64,000 nt of DNA from Vandiemenella viatica (taxonomy: Eukaryota > Arthropoda > Insecta > Orthoptera > Morabidae). Within the stretch, counting starts at the first letter, position 1, and each line of letters opens with the position of its first letter. The position numbers were made by a program, and so were the translations under genes. Below are positions 21,037 to 31,826 of this stretch, in pieces. The notes under the pieces were generated by a model. It was not told the DNA's origin. It saw nothing but the letters and a program-made list of their open reading frames with translations, and did not search any database. The stretch lies in assembly GCA_031002005.1 (NCBI GenBank), contig CM061914.1:195070685-195134684 (forward strand). Direction: 5' to 3'.

Positions 21037-21812
21037 AGTTTTTGTTTCTCTCTGGGACGTATTACAATATTCTAGAGGGACTAAGAAATATGACCGCCTG
21101 GCCGATACAATTGTTTATTTTATCAGTGTTGATAATAGACCTTTTAATGCAGTTGAAGGCAAACGTTTTAAGCTTTAATCAAGCACATAGCACCATTATG
21201 AGAAGTCCCTTTTCGTGGAATTATCAAAACAAAATTTGATGAAAGATGTGAAAAAATTTCGAATGTTGTGAAGGAGGAGTTGGAAAGTGTGAAACGATTT
21301 TTTTTTTATCGTTACGTACAGATTAACACAGACTATTTTGAGATTATGGTACATTTTTTCCTGGAAAATCAAATTGAAATCAGTCATGATATCTGTGCTA
21401 GTTGGATTAAGATATGTTCTGAATTGAAATTAATCATTTACTCAGCGTAGCCTCGTCGGTTCCTTCTGAATGCCTTTTCTCACAGGCAGGAACCACTGTC
21501 ATTCAAACTAGGAATGGACTTCACGGGAAAATGTTAAGCAAACCACGTTTACAGCATCTGTTGACGCTTAATATTTGCAGACCTATTTATTACTTGATTT
21601 TGATTTACATACTTATTTCTAAAATAATGTATACAAATATAGCAAAATATCAATATGATGATATCGATATCATCGATATCTGCCTGTCATCGATATGAAT
21701 ATCGATATGCTTATCGATATGTTTATCGACATGAATATCGACATATTTATCGATATTTAAATCTATATATTTATATCGATATATTTATATTACCTTGCAT
21801 CCCTAATTACGA
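21037..21812 (+). mobile_element. hAT transposon remnant
   Basis: Broken frames carry hAT transposase hallmarks: a RLADTIVYFISVDNRPFNAVEG stretch (about 21095-21160), then KFDERCEKISNVVKEELE, and the C-terminal dimerisation segment SSVPSECLFSQAGTTV plus RNGLHGKMLSK at 21449-21578. The catalytic core between them is missing. The 3' side is packed with ATCGAT words and ends TTACCTTGCATCCCTAA near 21811, a typical hAT-like end. The left end was not found. Confidence 0.65.
21449..21578 (+). pseudogene. hAT transposase C-terminal dimerisation fragment
   Basis: A 43-codon open stretch reads SSVPSECLFSQAG followed by RNGLHGKMLSKPRLQHLLTLN, matching the hATC pattern (S-x-P-S-E-R-x-F-S-x-A-G ... R-N-x-L). 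In functional hAT transposases this region mediates oligomerisation. The Arg of the SER motif is Cys here. A stop (TAG) just upstream at 21448 and missing catalytic parts show it is a relic. Confidence 0.75.
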
Positions 21813-22297
21813 CCAAAGAGAGCTCCACACCCCCTCCCCTTTTCCAGCAGCAGAAGCGGTCATAAACGCAAAACGAACCCTAATATAGCTACTTTATACC
21901 AGGTGGCTAAACCATTTTCTCTTCTCTGTCGAACCGACTGGTGGGATTGAATGGAATATTTCGACTGCCGGGTGTAGGGCGGTTGTTTCGCTTTAATAAT
22001 GGTGTTGTTTGGAACAGTCGAGTCGGCATAACTTGCATCCCGCCTCGTTACTGCAAGGCACATGCATAATGCACGCCCCGCCACTCCGCTCTAAGATCGC
22101 CAGCATTATTACGGATGAAAGTATTAAGTAAGGGAGGCACAGAACAAACGGAAACAGCTGTCACTTCGATAACCACTTAATAAAATTAATACCGTTAAAT
22201 CTACTTCTTTTTCCTACAATCATGAGATAGAAGTTAAAAAAATTAATCCGTATTTTCTACAGCAGCTAGAAAATAAATACTCGTTGTTGGACATTTT
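21813..22297. other. No gene recognised
   Basis: Mixed sequence with no supported feature. Confidence 0.4.
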
Positions 22298-22677
22298 GGG
22301 AGCGTCCATAAACCACGTGACTGCGGTCTCTGAGGAGGGGTTGGCTGGAAAGCTACGCTTGGCTACGTGGGGAGGAGGGGCCATGTTCAAAGCCAAGCCA
22401 CGTAGCTTCTTATTCACATTATTTGTCACAGTTAAAATAAGATACAGAACACACAACAGCATGTGAATATTTATTTCCGTCATTTAATTACTTCCGTATG
22501 TAATTTACGATAGTTTGACAAGAGAAAACGGTACAAAATATCTTCTCGAATCAATAGGGAAAAAAAGCTTACGTGTGTGTGTGGAGAGGGGGGGGGGTGT
22601 AGTGTCAAAAGCCATGTCGGTGGGGGGGGGGGGTCTTACGAGGTCAAAATGGAGCTACGTGGTTTATGGACACTCCC
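22298..22677. mobile_element. PIF/Harbinger-like MITE, both ends present
   Basis: Ends are GGGAGCGTCCATAAACCACGT and ACGTGGTTTATGGACACTCCC, flanked by TTT on both sides. The interior includes further inverted phrases (GCTACGTGG / CCACGTAGC) and G-runs. No coding capacity. Confidence 0.8.
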
Positions 22678-23100
22678 TTTTGAAGTCTCTAAGGCAGGTA
22701 TTTTAGTGTTAAAGAGGTAAAATAATTGCTTGAAGCAGAGAAATAAGAGCCTTTCAGCTGTTAGGGTAGAGGATGGTTTGATTGGCAATATGTTTTTGTG
22801 TTGGATCCCCTAAATGAGTGGCGGGACATTATAACAGTCCAAGGCACCCCTTCGCCCTTGGGACTGAAATGGGGAGGGGGTGTGATAATGACTGGGCTGA
22901 ACAGCGGTTGTGTAAGACGTGATTGCAGTGTTTACTTGGTCAGCTGACGACACGGCAGGCTTCGCTGGTTCCTCCCGGTCGCGGTGTGCAGACCTCTGAC
23001 ACTTGCGGGAGCCGTTACGTAACAGTTCGCGAGGCCTTCGCACGCCCACGTCGCCGACTCAAACCCTCTTCCCTGACATCAGCGTCTCTACTGGTTTGAA
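22678..23100. other. No gene recognised
   Basis: No supported feature. Confidence 0.4.
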
Positions 23101-23104
23101 GCAA

Positions 23105-23227
23105 TCCTCCATCACTTCATCATCACCGCCACCACCACCATCGCCATCATTATCATCATCATCATCACCACCACCATCACCACCACCACCACCACCATCA
23201 TCACCATCATAATCGCCACCACCATCC
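23105..23227. repeat. (CAC/CAT)n trinucleotide microsatellite
   Basis: About 120 bases of mixed CAC, CAT and CGC triplets. Confidence 0.95.
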
Positions 23228-23572
23228 TAAACACGTTTGCCTTTGCGGGTCGTCCTGCGCACCCTCTTCCAAGTCTTGCGGTCATTCCAGGTTTTTATTA
23301 CCCCACCACTTTTCTCCAAACCACTCTCTTAGCCTCTGCGTCTTTCTTCACTTGGTTCATCCACCTTGCCCGAGGTCTCCCATCTGTTCTCGTTCTGTTC
23401 CCGCTGTTCAGCAGTGCTACCTTCGCTTCCTGTCTCCAGTAAATACAATATCTAACTTACGTCGGTCCATCTCCTTTTCTAAGTGTTCTATTACACCTGC
23501 CGTACTCGAACTTGTAAAATTCCACGCTCCGACTCCTACATTGTTTCCACCCATTCAGACGACTCCTCCTCA
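23228..23572 (-). mobile_element. Probable LINE-derived sequence
   Basis: The antisense of GGTTCATCCACCTTGCCCGAGGTCTCCCATCTG encodes a G-R-P-R-A-R-W-M-N-style motif found near the C-terminus of several insect LINEs. It is heavily decayed, and the family could not be assigned. Confidence 0.3.
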
Positions 23573-23575
23573 CCT

Positions 23576-23698
23576 AATGTGGTGGGTGAGTGGTTGACGT
23601 TCTGGCCTCGCATTCTGGAGGACGCCGGTTCGAATCCCCGTCCGGGCATCCAGATTTGGTTTTTCCACGGTTTCGCCAAATCACTCCAGGCGAGTGCA
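23576..23698 (+). mobile_element. tRNA-derived SINE, family A, 3'-truncated
   Basis: GTTCTGGCCTCGCATTCTGGAGGACGCCGGTTCGAATCCCCGTCCGGGCATCCAGATTTGG through ATCACTCCAGGCG, then unrelated sequence. Confidence 0.85.
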
Positions 23699-24080
23699 CA
23701 CGGGGCTGTTTGTAGAGCTGTACGGTGTTTGTACTGGGCCACAGGCTTCCTCGGAGTAACGGCTCCCGCACACACGAGCTGCTTCCTGTCCCCCGTCTTC
23801 CTACGCCTCTTCTTCGGTTCTCTGTTTCGCCTAACGTCCTTACGGCTGCCATAATTAGGACGCTACCTCGCCGGGACGCCATGGCGTCGTTGCCAGCTAC
23901 GTATCAGAACCATAGAGGAAGGAAATATACGGAGACGACGCAAGGGACCTTCACCACGCATTGAAGTGACGCCGGGGGAGAGGAGTGGGGAGGCGTGGCC
24001 GCCATGTTACCTATCCATACAGACACGGGGAATATCAGCAAAACCTCAAGGGGACTCTAGGATAAACGGGACGCCGCAAT
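23699..24080. other. No gene recognised
   Basis: GC-richer than its surroundings; a short plus-strand frame at 23725-23964 has no recognisable motif. Confidence 0.35.
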
Positions 24081-24082
24081 CT

Positions 24083-24455
24083 GGTGATGGATTATTATTT
24101 AACTGAATGAGACAAAAAGTTAATAATAAAATTTTTTGATATCCTGCTTAGTTTTAGAGATATTGTGTCTCAAATGTGAGATGTTTTTTGGTTGAAATTG
24201 AGAAGAAACAATTGGTCAAAGTCAAATTTGATGATGGATTCTTATTTAAAAAGACGAGACAAATAAGAAATAAAAATTTTCGATATCTCGCCTAGTTCTC
24301 GAGATATACTGTCTCGAAAGTGAGTTGAAATGCAGAAGAAAAAATTCGCAAAAAGTCAAATTTGGTGATGGATTCTTATGTAACACGACGAAAAAAAATC
24401 GAAAATAAGGAATAAAATTTTTCGATATCTTGTATAGTTTTCGGGATATGCTGTC
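24083..24455. repeat. ~140-bp tandem repeat, three units
   Basis: GTGATGGATTATTATTTAAC (24083), GATGATGGATTCTTATTTAA (about 24230) and GGTGATGGATTCTTATGTAAC (about 24366) start successive units. Each has a GATATC...TAGTTTT...GAGATAT...TGTCTC middle. The units have diverged substantially, so the array is old. Confidence 0.8.
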
Positions 24456-25172
24456 TCCAAATAGCAACTGTATGGATACGTAATATGGCCGCATGCGCAG
24501 TATCAGCCGAGAGTTTAGAGGCGGCGTCACAGAATAAGCGGTATTGCCTCTCCATATATTTCTTTCGTCCATTATCCGAACACTTAATATTGAAACATAT
24601 GGCAGCCGACTCACGTGGCGACGAACGGCTCGCTGTGCCGTATCTAGATACTCTGGCGCGCTGCAGACGTCGTCAATAAAATACACATCTTCATACAGCG
24701 CCTCACTCACCCAGCTGCCAAATTTGACGCTCACACAATATTATTTGTGAAAAGTGTGAAATGTAGTTCATTAGAATACCACTACATCGAAGATACCACT
24801 CCAGTAAGCGCGATGAAAGTGTGGAATTTAATTTAAAGGCGTATACTTGCTACTAGAAGAACAACAAACCAATTACAAATCTGCAATGAGGCCTGCGTGA
24901 CCGCTGCAGCCGCTTGTTGCACAGTGTTAGTTATTTTGTCTGCTGGTGGCGTGGTGACGGTGTGTCGTGAGTCAGATCTGCAGTCCAAGGTCGCCTGCAC
25001 GGTACAGAGCCCTCGCTCGGCTTCCCGTTAAATAACGGAGAGCCTCGGTGTAGTCTAACCACCGCAAGGATACAAAGATAATAAGACCACCTTACTGAAA
25101 GTCTTCAGAAACTCATTCTACACCGTGAAAATGTCAACAATGTAACCAAAGTACAGCAGCGTCGATAATCAC
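24456..25172. other. No gene recognised
   Basis: Short overlapping frames only. Confidence 0.4.
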
Positions 25173-25552
25173 AGAACTACAGAGAAGAGCCGCTCGATTC
25201 GTGACCGCTTGCTACAGTCCTTATGATAGCGTCACAGAACTGATTAGTAGACTAGGCTGGAAGTCTCTGGTAGATAGACGGCGCACGATTCGTTTAAACT
25301 TATTGGTAAACATGCGTACTCCCACTTTCACTCACGAGTGTAGTGAAATACTTCTTCCACCAACCTATTTGAGCCGGAATGACAGGATAGATAAGATTAG
25401 AGAAATAAGGTGCCGCACTGATTCCTATATGAATTCTTTTTCCCCTCGTACCATTAGGGATTGGAATGCACAACAAAGAGATTAGCTTTGGTGGTGAGCA
25501 CCCTCTGCCACCCACAATTTTGTGAATTGGAGAGTATATATGTAGATGTAGA
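25173..25552 (+). mobile_element. LINE 3' end, same family as 5318-7205
   Basis: 5'-truncated copy with ACAGAGAAGAGCCGCTCGATTCGTGAC and a clean 94-codon frame (25201-25485) through LPPTYLSRNDRIDKIR, RCRTDSYMNSF and RTIRDWN. It ends in TATATATGTAGATGTAGATGAA. It is the best preserved C-terminus of this family here. Confidence 0.85.
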
Positions 25553-25601
25553 TGAACTATATTGAAATTGTTGCTCAATATATTGCCTTGTATTTTGTTT
25601 A

Positions 25602-25920
25602 GGGGTGTCCATAAATTACGTGAGGTGAAATAGGGGAGGGGTCCGGAGAAATCTCAACAAATATTACCAAGGGGGAAGGGGGGGGTGAGGCAACGGAAAT
25701 CTCACGAGGTTTTGGCAATTTTTGTTGGACTGTAGAGATGAAAAAAAAGTCCGCGAAGGCCGATTTTAGGGGGGGTATTTCTTAGAAAAGTGTGGGTGTA
25801 ACCGGCTTTGGAAGGGTGAGAAAGAGGGGGGGGTCTCACGGACCAGATCTCACGAAGTCTCACCAGAGGGAGGGGGGGGGGAATCCGGAAAAAGGCCTCA
25901 CGTAATTTATGAATGCGCCC
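25602..25920. mobile_element. PIF/Harbinger-like MITE, both ends present
   Basis: Ends are GGGGTGTCCATAAATTACGTGAGG and CCTCACGTAATTTATGAATGCGCCC; flanks are TTA and TTT. Several G-runs and internal inverted phrases (CTCACGAGG). Confidence 0.8.
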
Positions 25921-26915
25921 TTTCTGTTATATTTCTTCGTTTCCCGTAACTATTAGCAGGTTAGGTCAGGATAGCCACAACAGAAGCGGATTGCGCTGCA
26001 GATTGAATCCCGCCGGAGCCTCGCATTTGAGTACTGTTCCGTGCATCGCGCTTAGAGTGGAGGTATACTGCAGTGCCAGATTCTGCTCGTTGCTAGCGAG
26101 TGTTTGCGATCGAGATATCGAGGCGAGCACTTGCCGCAGGGTCGTCACGTCTCGATATTGACAGCCGACTTCGTCCCGGAGAATTCCGTTTGTTTTCCCC
26201 GGTGCGCGCTCTGCATATATCGTGACACACGACCAAAGGAGACAGACAACGTCTAGCAACCAATAAACTGTGTCCTCTGTGATACTTCATACTAAAACTA
26301 AACCTTACGGTAGGATACAGTTTATTTTTACTTTTGTTTATCTTTCGTTTATCTTTATCTTTTTTTGTCTGCAGAAAAACAAAATTTTCGGTGAAACCAA
26401 CAAAGTTCCCCATACATATTGGTGAAAAGTGTCTACGTTTCACATATAAAAAACAAACCAGTTTCAATAAAACAAAGTGCACGATGTTTCTGATGAAGGA
26501 TTAAAAAGGGTAATTTTTTTTTACCCCAGTTATTCAATCTTTTTATAGCGTGAACCACCTATAGAGTATTACATTTATAAGTACCTGTCACCAAAACAAT
26601 CTTCCAACAAAATACATTATTCTTTGGTCGTCGAAATTAAGGGGTAGCTACCCTCCAAACTGAAGCACACAACATGTACTAATACATCCAGCACTGTAAT
26701 TTTCAACCCTCTTCTGTAACATCAAATTTCAAATACATCTACGTCTTAGTCTTTGCTTAGCTTCCATGAGTGCTGTCATCCATCCATGCAGACAGTTTTA
26801 GAAACTTCTTGACATTTTAGATCAGCGTTTAAAACTGAAAGGTTACGATTTGAAGCAACAGTCGGGGAAGTGACAGTAAAATTTGATTGTGGTCTGAGGG
26901 TTTAGTGAGAAACAA
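25921..26915. other. No gene recognised
   Basis: The minus-strand frame 26482-26093 (129 codons) has no recognisable motif. Confidence 0.35.
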
Positions 26916-26917
26916 TC

Positions 26918-27105
26918 GCCGAGTTTAGTTGGTGAGAGGTAACGCTCTGGCCTCGCATTCGGATTCGGGTTTCAACGATTCACCAAATTTCTCCAGGCGA
27001 ACGCCGGGATGGTTTCTTCAAAAGGCCATGGCCGAATTCCTTCCGGTTGCTTACCTCCGTTCCTTTTCCGCTTCTAATAACTCGACGTTGACGAGGAAAA
27101 AAGAG
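26918..27105 (+). mobile_element. tRNA-derived SINE, family A, internal deletion
   Basis: GTAACGCTCTGGCCTCGCATTCGG then directly to the TTCACCAAATTTCTCCAGGCG part; the B-box region is deleted. The 3' landmarks GGGATGGTTTCTTCAAAAGGCCATGGCCGAATTCC are present. Confidence 0.8.
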
Positions 27106-27339
27106 AAACAACTAGTACTAGATTACCCTGCGAAAATTTCGCTAACACAATGAATAGTAAGGTTGGGGGTTTGTAATACGATGAAATAAGATCTGCCTCA
27201 TTTGTTTCAGTTGTTTGTTTATTGTAACAGGTATATAACAAAACTCGGCGCCAGTGCAGCAGTTTATTAATATCTCTGTGACATGTGCTGCTGCTATCTA
27301 GCGGCTAGGCTCTGAACTGTCTCATACGCGCGACTTTCA

Positions 27340-28010
27340 CAGTTATTACTTTTGCCCTTTAAGGCTCAAATTCCGAAAAATTTCGTTCTTAAAAATGTGA
27401 CCAAAGCAGGGACCTTAATATTTAATATGATAGCTCCTTTCTCGATTTCGGATAGATATCAAGGCAGATAAATAGCTCGTGACAAAAAATAATTTGTGGA
27501 AATAATGATAATTTTGCCCCTAAAGGGTCGAATTACAAAAAATTTCTGTCTTAACTTAAGATGTGACCACGGCGGAGACCGTAATCTTTAAAATGATACC
27601 TCATTTATGTATATCAGTTAGATATCAAGGGAGATAAATGGCTCGTGACACAAAAATGCGTTCCAAAAATATCAATAGTTTTGCCCTTCAAGGGTTGTAT
27701 TCCGAAAAAAAAATCCTTTCTTTAATATATGATGGCAGCAGAGTGGAGATGTTAAACTTTAAAATGATACTTATTTATCGGTTTCGGTTAGGAATGCAGG
27801 GAGATAAATAGTTCGTGCACAAAAAAAACCGTATTTTAATAATGTTGACATATTTACCCTTTAAGGATTGAATTTCAAAAGATTCCTTTCATAAAATATG
27901 ATGTGATAAAAGTGGAGACACTAAGCTTTAAAAACGATACCTCATTCATACAATTTCATTGATTATCAAGGAAGATAATGGGTTGTGACAAAAAAAAACT
28001 GATAGAAATA
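27340..28010. repeat. ~165-bp tandem repeat, four diverged units
   Basis: TTTTGCCCTTTAAGGCTCAAATTCC (27350), TTTTGCCCCTAAAGGGTCGAATT (27511), TTTTGCCCTTCAAGGGTTGTATTCC (about 27680) and TTTACCCTTTAAGGATTGAATTTC (about 27850) mark successive units. Each has an AAAATGATA and a GGGAGATAAAT(A/G)G phrase. Confidence 0.85.
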
Positions 28011-28595
28011 ATATATATGATGCTGCAATTTCGTGCTAATTGTCTGGACAACTGACAAGATATTGAGAAATTACTGAAAAACGTAAGAAAAATACTGCTA
28101 GTAAAATATGGAAGACATATGAACTGAAGCGAGAAAACGTCGCGAAAAGTAGCGGAAATGATAATAGTAACGTAAGAGAGGAAACTGAGAAATCAGTGGC
28201 AAAATACTTGGAGAATACTCCACTGCACGTTTTAATGCTTCCAACTAGAGTTCTGGAAATGGTGCTGAGTGTTCCCTTAGGCGCGCTCGTATCTGAACCA
28301 GGTCACGTGACCTGTGACCCTACACACTCATTCTTTGTCACTTTAATGCGATTTTTTGTTTAAATCTATCTCAACGATCAAAATCCAGCAGTAGATCAGA
28401 TAAGCTCACACGGTAATGACTTGTTGTGATGATAAAAAAAAAATTGTCGTTAAAAACTCATTTTTGTCAGTAAATTCGTGATCTGGAAATCAAACGCAGT
28501 ACACGGTGAGAGGTTTGGGCCATATCTGAACTGAATGAGGACAGAGTCGTAGCAGAAATGGCAACAATAACACATTAACTTCTAAAAACAGAACG
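28011..28595. other. No gene recognised
   Basis: AT-rich sequence without a supported feature. Confidence 0.4.
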
Positions 28596-28599
28596 GGAT

Positions 28600-28700
28600 C
28601 CGACGGAACAGTTATCAGACTTCTCTTGTTTCGGAAGTGTCGTTACAGTTGACGGCCGAAGCGAGGCCGGCGTTAGGAAAGACGTCTTCTCCGCGTGAAG
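28600..28700 (+). mobile_element. LINE reverse-transcriptase scrap
   Basis: One frame reads LSDFSCFGSVVTVDGRSEAGVRKD, the YLGSVVT-x-DGRSE-type motif that follows the RT domain in one LINE group. About 30 codons remain. Confidence 0.5.
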
Positions 28701-29048
28701 GTGTAATTGTTTACCCACCACCGCGATCCTGTTTTGAGGGCGAGTTGGTCGGTTGATTGTGTTTACAAACCTTGGGCACAGCCATTAGTCCTGTATTGTC
28801 CTGCGATAGGCCTTGCGTAAGGCTAGTGTGTTAACTCGGCAGCCACGTAGGCAGTTTAATCAGCAGGCTCTTTATCGAGTCGTGTACGTGATTAGCAGTG
28901 TGGTATTACTGAGCCGAGTCCGTGGAAACCTACTCGCGGATCGGTAGACCCAGGCTGGGCTATTAGAGGTGCACTAATCCAGTGTAGCCAATAGAAACGC
29001 CGAGCAGAGCCGTGCGACAGCGGTCCACAACTTAGCGATGACGTCACA
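28701..29048. other. No gene recognised
   Basis: No supported feature. Confidence 0.4.
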
Positions 29049-30419
29049 GGGCGTCCATTGATTGAGGTGTTTTTCCGGAATTCCGACCTCGTAGCTTTTT
29101 AAGACTTTTTTTTAGCTCACCTCGTATCCACTCACGTGATATTTCCGTCGATCCTCACCTTGAGATTTTGCCGGAACCCCCTCCCCTCCCCCTGTGCGAT
29201 AACAACCATAGGGTTAGTTAATTATAAAATAACTAGTGTAAGTGATAGTAAAAAATACTATGGTGGGATGTTTAAGTTGGCAAACATGTAATGCCAAGAG
29301 TTATACAATGAATATCGCTGACTGCATTCACGTTTTGTTTTTCGTGGACTGGTGGTTGTCATGGATGTTTTAGTAGTAGAGGTTTGACTTGAAAGTCGTT
29401 GAATTAAGATTTGTTAAGCTTGTGAGAATTTCAATACTGAATGTGAAATAAATAATCAATGTTAGAAAAATGAGAGAAGAATTATTTAATGAATAAAATT
29501 TATCAAGATAATGGTTTGTACTAATTAGCAGCGAGGCGGCTATCGTTCGTAATTTTTGGTTTAGATCCAGAATTCCTAACGGGCCATATTAAACGGCAAA
29601 AGGAAGCGGTTACTGTGCAAAGTACGGCCAGTAGAAAAAACTGTTAATTCTGGTTGAAAATACTACTAGCTTCTTCCTTGGCGCTTACTCTTTAAGGAAA
29701 AGTGTACCTGAAAGCCGTAAAATATGTAACAAAGGTGTAATCCGCGCCGAAATATACGTTTACGCACATTACTAACTTGGCGTTAATAGAGATCTTGAGC
29801 CGCCTGTGACGTAATTATAGTCATTATTTGGCGTAGCCGTTGTCTTCTTCACTCAAAATCCTCTAAGCACCATGGGATATTAGTAGACATTTGTGTCCAG
29901 GCTGCCATTCAGCCTAAACACAACACGGTTACGCATATTACGGCATTAGCGGCAATAGATTTCTCGTTTCGTGTGTGACGTCATTATAGTCAGAATGTGG
30001 CATGGCGGCCTCCTTAGTCGTTCAAAATCCACTGTACAGTACGGAATATTAGTCGTAATTCCGGTCCAGGCTGCATTTCAACCTAACCACAACGTCCACC
30101 AATACAGCTCGGTTAAAATCAACATGTGTACAGCTTGAGGAATAGCACATTAGCGGTAAAAATGGCTGCTACACATCGGCTAATACCGCACGTAACCCGA
30201 CGATTTTCACTATATTACTTCTTTCCTACCTGTTTTACCGGCTTCGGGTACACTTTTTCTTAAATATAAATGCCTAAGGAATGCGTTAATCACATTTTCA
30301 TCGAGAAATAACAGTTTTTTCTACTGGCCGTACTTTGCACAGCACCCAAGGAAGCATTAACCTCGCACCCCCCACCACTATTTCACCTCACGTAGTTAAT
30401 GGACGCCTCCTCATCAGGA
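29049..30419. mobile_element. Split PIF/Harbinger-like MITE with a nested element
   Basis: GGGCGTCCATTGATTGAGGTGTTTTTCCGG at 29049 and TTTCACCTCACGTAGTTAATGGACGCC at 30390-30417 are inverted ends of the same MITE type. Between them lie AT-rich sequence (29200-29590) and a separate 740-base element at 29608-30347. That the two ends belong to one insertion is an inference from their orientation. Confidence 0.5.
29608..30347. mobile_element. 740-bp non-autonomous DNA transposon, 8-bp target duplication
   Basis: Inverted ends share CTGTGCAAAGTACGGCCAGT and AGAAAAAACTGTTA. They are flanked by identical 8-base AAGGAAGC at 29600-29607 and 30348-30355. The interior has a tandem duplication of about 169 bases (units near 29775 and 29945, sharing TGACGT(A/C)ATTATAGTCA and GTCCAGGCTGC). 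An 8-base duplication and G-starting ends allow hAT, Merlin or MULE-like origin; no transposase remains to decide. Confidence 0.8.
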
Positions 30420-30502
30420 GGGGGGGGGAGGTGTAATACGAAACTGCACTGAAATGTATAGCAGTAAATTGGCTGCGGAATATTTAACGGGTGTCCATAA
30501 CT

Positions 30503-30766
30503 CAATTTTATGAATAATTGTAACGCCAATGCAATTTAAATTATTGTTTTATTTTCCGAACGCGTTTCACTTCATTTGCGAAGCACCTTCAGCGGTTCTG
30601 TCTGTGGGTATTTATACATATAATTACATTTGTTCTGTTTTACAATTTATATGTATAAATACCCAGACAGAACCGCTGAAGATGCTTCGCAAATGAAGCG
30701 AAACGCGTTCGGAAAATAAAACAATTATTTCAGTTGCATTGGCGTTACGATTATTCATAAAATTGA
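30503..30766. repeat. Palindrome with hammerhead-ribozyme-like core
   Basis: Two arms of about 120 bases (about 30503-30627 and 30645-30766) are inverted copies around an AT-rich centre. On the plus strand, 30676-30703 has the arrangement CTGAAGA, stem GCTTC/GAAGC with loop GCAAAT, then GAAA followed by CGCG. That is the conserved CUGANGA-stem II-GAAA order of a hammerhead ribozyme, with one extra T between A9 and stem II. The left arm's version on the minus strand is mutated (CTGAAGG). Hammerheads of this kind are known from Penelope-like elements and retrozymes. Confidence 0.6.
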
Positions 30767-31035
30767 TCCTATCGCAATTGAGGAAATGCCCCACAATATC
30801 CAGATGTCAATATCTAAACTATTGAAAGTAGTGTGCATTGAAGTTATTGAAGCCACAAGAAAAGAACTAACGCAAGACAGAGTTCCTACTCCCACCTAGT
30901 ATCATCTTCAGGGTAATAATCCGTCTGCCGACTGATGAAACACGTAGCAACGCCTCCTCAGTTCATAGAAAAGCTTCGATCCAAGCAGATCCATCCTTTG
31001 CGGCGGTAACTGAATGCTGTTTTTTTAAAAATTAA
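30767..31035. other. No gene recognised
   Basis: No supported feature. Confidence 0.4.
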
Positions 31036-31240
31036 TCTTTTTTTTTTGTTTGCTTATCGCTTTCTTTACGCCTCATCTATGTCATTAGAGGCGGACAAGG
31101 AACATAGACTTCTAAAGGAACTATCCCGGCATTTCCACGGAGTGTTGGGGAAGCCATGAAAAACGAAAATCGGGGGTTCGAACCCGCTTCCTCCCTAATA
31201 CGAGGTCAGAACCTTACCACCCACCCACCACGCTCGGTAT
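31036..31240 (-). mobile_element. tRNA-derived SINE, family A, diverged
   Basis: On the minus strand: ACCGAGCGTGGTGGGTGGGTGGTAAGG, GGGTTCGAACCCCCGAT (B box), TTCATGGCTTCCCC, AAATGCCGGGATAGTTCC and CGCCTCTAATGACATAGATGAGGCGTAAAG plus an A-rich end. Confidence 0.75.
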
Positions 31241-31826
31241 TAACCTATTCTTACGCCTCCACCCTACATAAATATCTACCAGATATTCCTCATCTTGCGC
31301 ATTTGACCTAGGGACGGGACTTGAGAAGCTGTTGATTGGTTGTCTTGTTGATTTCCAAATATCAGAGACAGCCATCAACGTGTGGAAATGATTTTTCTTT
31401 TCTTGCTGGGCGTACATACTTTAACTTTAGTCACGTCGAAGATAAAATCTTTGACATCTCGTTCCATATCGCAGATTTAACAGCTGTCCAGCTGTTTTCC
31501 TGTCAACTGCACTTTTTATAATAATACTAACCTTATCTTCTTAGCATTGAAGAAATTCAATTAAAAATAAACATTAATGAACCTCGCTTAGTTTGTTTTC
31601 ATCTCCTTTCATTTACTGTGTTTTTTCCGCACAGACACAAGGCGCAGGTTTTTATCAATCTGAGCCACGCACACTCGTTTCATTTGTCCGCGCTCGCTCA
31701 TCTTTGTATTTTTACTCTCTGACAAAGATATTCTTCCTACACTAACAGTTCACTGTTCAGAGATTATCATTTACACTGCCATAGAAATAACTCTCGTCCA
31801 ACTCTAATAATTAGCAAAATTGCTAT
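31241..31826. other. No gene recognised
   Basis: Short frames only; may be intronic. Confidence 0.4.

Noticed and set aside
23725..23964. 79-codon Arg/Pro-rich plus-strand frame
   Set aside because: No motif, no splice context, and it follows a truncated SINE; likely a GC-driven chance frame.
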